A stretch of 64,000 nucleotides of DNA from Drosophila pseudoobscura. Its lineage: Eukaryota > Arthropoda > Insecta > Diptera > Drosophilidae. Made by a program: the position numbers and the translations under genes. Of the stretch, positions 59,701 through 64,000 are shown piece after piece (position 1 is the stretch's first letter; each line of letters begins with the position of its first letter). The stretch is taken from positions 64,929,869 to 64,993,868 of the forward strand of contig NC_046683.1 in assembly GCF_009870125.1 (NCBI RefSeq), given 5' to 3'. The notes under the pieces were generated by a model. It did not search any database. It was not told where the DNA came from and saw only the letters and a program-made list of their open reading frames with translations.

Positions 59701-62700
59701 CCTCGTTCTTAATCAAGAAACGCATCGGCGGCGTATCACGGTAGCACTTTAAACGTAAATTGCTTTTAACATGGTTATTACAATCTTAACGTTTGTCTGG
59801 GCCACGAAGCACTTCAGGCAGCGGCAACCTGTTGTCGACATTGTTAGTGCTGCTGCCGCTGCTGCTGCCACTGCCGCTGCTGCTGCTGCTGTGGCAGTGG
59901 CAGCAATAGAAGTCCCCGTGTCGGGTCGGGTCTGTTGCAGGCTTTTGTTTGCGTCCGTTAGGTCTCTCGGTCGCTCGCTCGGGGATCTTCATTTGGAAGA
60001 TTGTCGTAATTATGATTGCGCGCTTATGATTGGCTTGGATTGAATTAGTTGTCGGTGAATTTTGCTTTAATCGAAATTGTTTTCGATTCCGTCTGTCCCC
60101 CTCTCTCTGGCGGAAATCCCCCTCCTGCTAATTAGTCGAGCGCACGGCAAGATCAAATAAAGGTAGAAAGCCGCTTGGTGGGGAAGGTACAGGGATATGG
60201 GATAGGGAAAGGGATAGGAATAGGGATCCTACAGCAGCAGCAGGATTAAGTGCGGCGTTCCTTTTTTTTTTGGGCGATAATCTTGCATTTTAAATATTTC
60301 GCAAGAAGCAACACGCAAATCCGCTGACTTGTCACACCTCGGCCTCTCAGGTAGGGAGGGAGCGTAGCACAGCACCTTCTTCGGATGGGCTGATGGTGGT
60401 GGAGGTGCTACAGATGGTACAGATGTTGATCAAAGCAACAGCCGCTGATTAAAGACAAAAAACTGAACACAACAGCCGACACACACACATGGAAAAAGGG
60501 GGAATTTGTCGCCTTTTGTGGCAGTTTCAGTTGCTTAGCCATAGCCATAGCCCTGCTGCCGTCAAACGAAAGTATTTAATTTCAGGTAAATTTGTAAGAT
60601 AAATAATTGTCGCTTACCTGGCTGTCGTACGACCTGCGTGGCAGGCACTGCCTCGAACTGGAACTGGAACCCTGGCCCTGGCTCTGGCCCTGGCCCTGGC
60701 ATGACCACGTTACGACGCGCTTCAAAGAACTTCATTGTGTTTTGCATATGTTGGCGGCGGCGTGTGTGTCCCGTACCGTCTTCAGGGGAGAACTTTGGCC
60801 AAAAGGACCTTCAAAGGCACCGCTCAACAGCCCGGCCCAGCCCGATGGTGTAGATTATGGGACGACAACAGCGCGCAGCCCAGCCCGGCCATTGTTATCC
60901 GCCCCTCGCCGCCCCGATCTTGTAAAGGGCTGGCTGCCGCTGCCCGGTTGCATGCTGCGCCTGGATCACAACAGCGGGACACGGACGATCAATAATGCCC
61001 CGGCTCAGATCAGCCCAACAGCGGCTGCGCGCACTTTTGATGTTCCCTCACGGGGCCCTGAATTTAGGTGGAAACTGGCACTGGATGAACACTGGATGCC
61101 CGGACCTGATCCCTCAAATGTGGAACTGTCAAAACACACGCCACACACGGCGAACCATCATAATTCGGAGCAGAACAATCTCCCCAGCCAGACAGCCAGC
61201 CGATTGATACCTCACTCTAGGCCTGGTCTGTGGGTCATTTCCAGTCCCAGTCCCAGTCCCAGTCCCATTCCCAGTCGCATTCACAGCTGGAGGTGCTTGT
61301 TGCATGATGACGAATCGGAAATGGATTCTCCGATGCGGCGGCCATAATCAATAAGCCGAGAAATGTAAGACCACTTACGGCATTGGACCATTTACAGTGG
61401 GTGCGGGGCCTCATATATGTTTTCGATATGCTGCTCTCAAATAATTAACAAGGGAATCGTCTGTGGTAGAGCTCTCAAGCATTGCCAATTTGTTGCCTAT
61501 GATGTGCCCTTAAACGAGCGAGCATTCGAGCAGATCCATTCACTTCCATCCCACTGTGCGTGGGTAGCGCAGTCGTAGCCCATGCCATTGTCCCGTCTCC
61601 CACTGTGCACTCATCAAATTGTGCCAAGATTTACGAGGCCCTTGATTGAGTTTTCTTGTGCTTTGAATACGGCAAACTTCACACAGGACCACCACCACAC
61701 CACCGAGCGGATGGGATGGAACCCGGAGATGCTGTACGAGTATGGGAGATGGTAGATGGGCGATTTTGGAAAACGGTTTTGGTTTCCTGGTAAGTTGCCC
61801 ATTGTGCTGATACCGATGGAGCTGCTGCCTCTGTCTTCGTCTCTGTCCCTGTCTCTGTCCCGACCGATGATTAAGATCATGATCAAGATGGGATGCAGCA
61901 GCCTCCAACTTCCAATTTTAGCGGGCAAGCTGCTCTGTTGTTTATAAGATGACAAATTGCGCTGATATCGTAACATGTTGATTGAGCGCACACGCGGCAA
62001 CATTGTTAACAGAGGAGGGATTGGGCCTGAAGGGAGTTGGGGCTGAAGATCGCTTTCCAGTTCTGGCTGTGTGCCCGCGGGCCGCGGTCCGCGCATGCCG
62101 TTCTGTGCGCGTGCTCGGGCTTGGGCTTGGGTTCGGGATCGGGCCCCGAGATGGAGATGGAAATGGAGATGGAGGTGCCTCCCGCCGAAGTTGCAGTTGG
62201 GACCACGAACGAACCCAATGTGGCTGCAGCATGAAAACCCAGAGAAATAAAGAAATAAATAAAACAGGCAACGGCATAAAGATGCCGACAAAGTAATAAA
62301 CCAATTAGGACATCAAAGTGTTCAACCGACAGCAGCAGCAGCAGCAGAAGCAGCGACAGAGCCCGCTGCGGCAGCAGAAAAAGTAAGAGAGCAGAGAGCG
62401 GAGAGCGGAGGCAGACACCGCCAAAGATCACAGAGATTTGCGCTGATCCGACCTGGATTCTAAGCCACAAAACCCAACCTATATCTTCTGTTTCCTCCAG
62501 CCCCAGCCCCAGCTCCAGCTCCACCACATCCTTATTCTCTTCCTTTTTCCATATGAACATTTGTGTGCCTGTGTGTGTGTGCGTGTGTACGTTTTCTTAT
62601 GCGGAAATACCCATCTGCTCGGCGAGAACCCCCGGAAACCCCTCCTTGCCGCCTAACCAAAGAGTTGCAGAAGGGAAAAACAAGAATCTGGGCTATTAAA

Positions 62701-63457
62701 TGTTTGTAAAGTGCGTACTACTACTCGGATGATTCAGTGATAAGGCCAGAAATCAAAGGAAGACAACACGGGGGATGGATCGCTGACTGGGCCAACCAGA
62801 CCCGAATTTGTCCCTCCAGTCAAGGGCAGTGGCCGAAAAAGTTCCCACTTTACCTCCTACGCATTGGCCAACTGCTGAAATTTAAGCAAATACCCTGGCT
62901 CTACCGAATGGATATAAAACTACTTGTTTAGGTAAATTTGGTTTTACCATTGGGCTTACCCAACCCTCGGTAGGGCTGGTATAACCTCGATTTTGCCTGT
63001 TCAGGTAATCAGCGTCCTTCCCTCAGCATCACTGGAGGTACTGACTTCTCAAAAGCGTAACTATTTATGCTATAAATATGCTCATGTACATACAAATATT
63101 CTAGAACATACTCGTTCGGATAGAGTGTGAAATGGGGCTTTCTAAACTGGGAAAACAAGAGTCTTTCGACCAATGCAAAATGGAGGACCACCGGCAAAAA
63201 GTCACTGCATTGTGGCCATCTGTTTACTTATTGGCCACCGTATGCATCTAATTCACGGTTTCCCAAAGATCCACGCTGCATGGGGGACTCTTCGGGCTCT
63301 TGGTGGCGCTTGTCCTTCCCTGCTCCTGCTAAAGTCCCAGGGCGGGAATGGCTTTGGGTAGCCTGTACTCCCTCGGCAGCAGTAGCACTTCCACCAGCAG
63401 CATTATCATTTAAACCATCGGCACATGTGCGCCTACACAGCGGCAGGAGGGACTGGG
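56728..63457. other. Intergenic, repeat-dense region
   Basis: No gene supported. Simple repeats are dense: (CCTGGG)n at 56840-56892, (CTCCGA/CTCCGT)n at 57257-57302, (CAG/CGG)n near 57940-57990, (GAT)n at 58008-58033, (GGATC)n at 58164-58197, (GTCGGA/GTCGAA)n at 59217-59265, (CACCAG)n at 59392-59415, (CTG)n near 59848-59895, (CCCAGT)n at 61241-61275 and (CAGCAG)n near 62330. Long ORFs here simply read through these tracts. Confidence 0.6.
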
Positions 63458-63483
63458 CCGGCTGGCTGGCTGGCTGGCTGGCT
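63458..63483. repeat. (GGCT)n tetranucleotide microsatellite
   Basis: About six GGCT units, same motif and strand as at 3320-3362. Confidence 0.9.
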
Positions 63484-64000
63484 TGGACTCACTGGCCAAA
63501 AGCGGCATTCATTAAGAATTTAAATCGCACATAATTAAGGCTCAATAAATAGCCGCGACAACTTCAATATGGGGCATATATTAATAACTGCGGCTGAGAC
63601 AAAAACCAAACAAAATAAACACAAGATAATCATAAGACGAAAACGGCATAATTAAATCATAAGACGTTGAGCACGTCATTAAAATCGTTCAAATCGCTAC
63701 TCGACTTGAAAACTGGCTGCGGAATCTTTGTTAGACGCGGCGAAAATACTAAACGATATAAATAAACATTTATAAAATATACCTATATTTATTTATGAAC
63801 ATTTTTGTTTATTAATTCGAATGGGGACTTGATTTGATTGGATCATGGGATCAGGGGGATCAGCGGCGGTACTCTAAGCGATACAGCGGCTTGTTTTGTA
63901 ACCAGGGGACTCCTTGAGTGAGCCGTGAGCGGAGGTGCCCCTGCCACAACCACAGCCACTGCCACGGCACGTGGTAAACGAGATGCATGCTTCAAAGACG
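63484..64000. other. AT-rich window end
   Basis: AT-rich sequence with scattered AATTAA motifs. No gene, RNA or repeat family was recognised. Confidence 0.5.

Noticed and set aside
59771-60043. 90-aa ORF with an Ala run
   Set aside because: Generated by a CTG/CAG microsatellite.
60607-61347. 246-aa ORF
   Set aside because: Begins in a CTGGCC repeat (Trp-Pro run) and has low-complexity Pro/Ser composition; no supporting signals.
1-64000. CRISPR arrays, operons, ribosome binding sites, bacterial elements
   Set aside because: The window is insect nuclear DNA with spliced genes; the tandem repeats are simple-sequence microsatellites without spacers.

Overview
This window is nuclear DNA from a Drosophila species. 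Short GT-AG introns, CAAAATG-type start contexts, TATCGATA (DRE) promoter motifs and protein-level matches to fly genes (Klp68D, Cubn2, RpL10Ab, CycA, Notum) all support this. From memory, most genes up to about 42 kb sit around 68D-E on arm 3L (Muller D) in D. melanogaster, while Notum lies elsewhere on that arm. The order therefore suggests a species with rearrangements relative to melanogaster, plausibly the obscura group. Species was not determined.

Layout. 0-4 kb: 3' end of the kinesin-2 gene Klp68D (+), the PLP enzyme gene Gcat (-) and a tRNA-Gln (-). 4.5-17.6 kb: Cubn2, a 17-exon endocytic receptor (+); my splice model sums exactly to 3653 codons plus stop. 17.8-25.8 kb: an unrecognised 248-aa gene (-), a domesticated PIF/Harbinger transposase gene (+), RpL10Ab (-), a dead hAT transposon fragment, and a 9-exon gene for a 963-aa helical protein (-), possibly the cohesion factor sunn. 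26.6-30.2 kb: NADH-cytochrome b5 reductase (+) with two alternative first coding exons and two alternative last exons. 31.9-37.3 kb: CycA (-), with a RIB43A-domain gene nested on the opposite strand in its third intron. 37.3-40.9 kb: gene-poor DNA with diverged repeat copies and one weak gene candidate. 40.9-41.9 kb: ALKBH7 (-). 42.2-45.0 kb: four small secreted Kunitz-type genes (three -, one +) with a shared promoter layout. 47.4-55.2 kb: Notum (-) with a 5.4-kb intron. 55.2-64 kb: microsatellite-rich noncoding DNA with one candidate 85-aa ORF.

The genes are mostly independent housekeeping or tissue-specific units and do not form one pathway. The points of most interest are the 2x2 alternative-exon design of the b5 reductase, the Kunitz cluster with a different P1 residue in each copy, the catalytically dead Harbinger gene, the gene nested in CycA, and the inverted microsatellite pairs in the Notum intron. 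I found no clearly new multi-gene system. Exon boundaries were read by eye from GT/AG sites and frame continuity, without transcript data.
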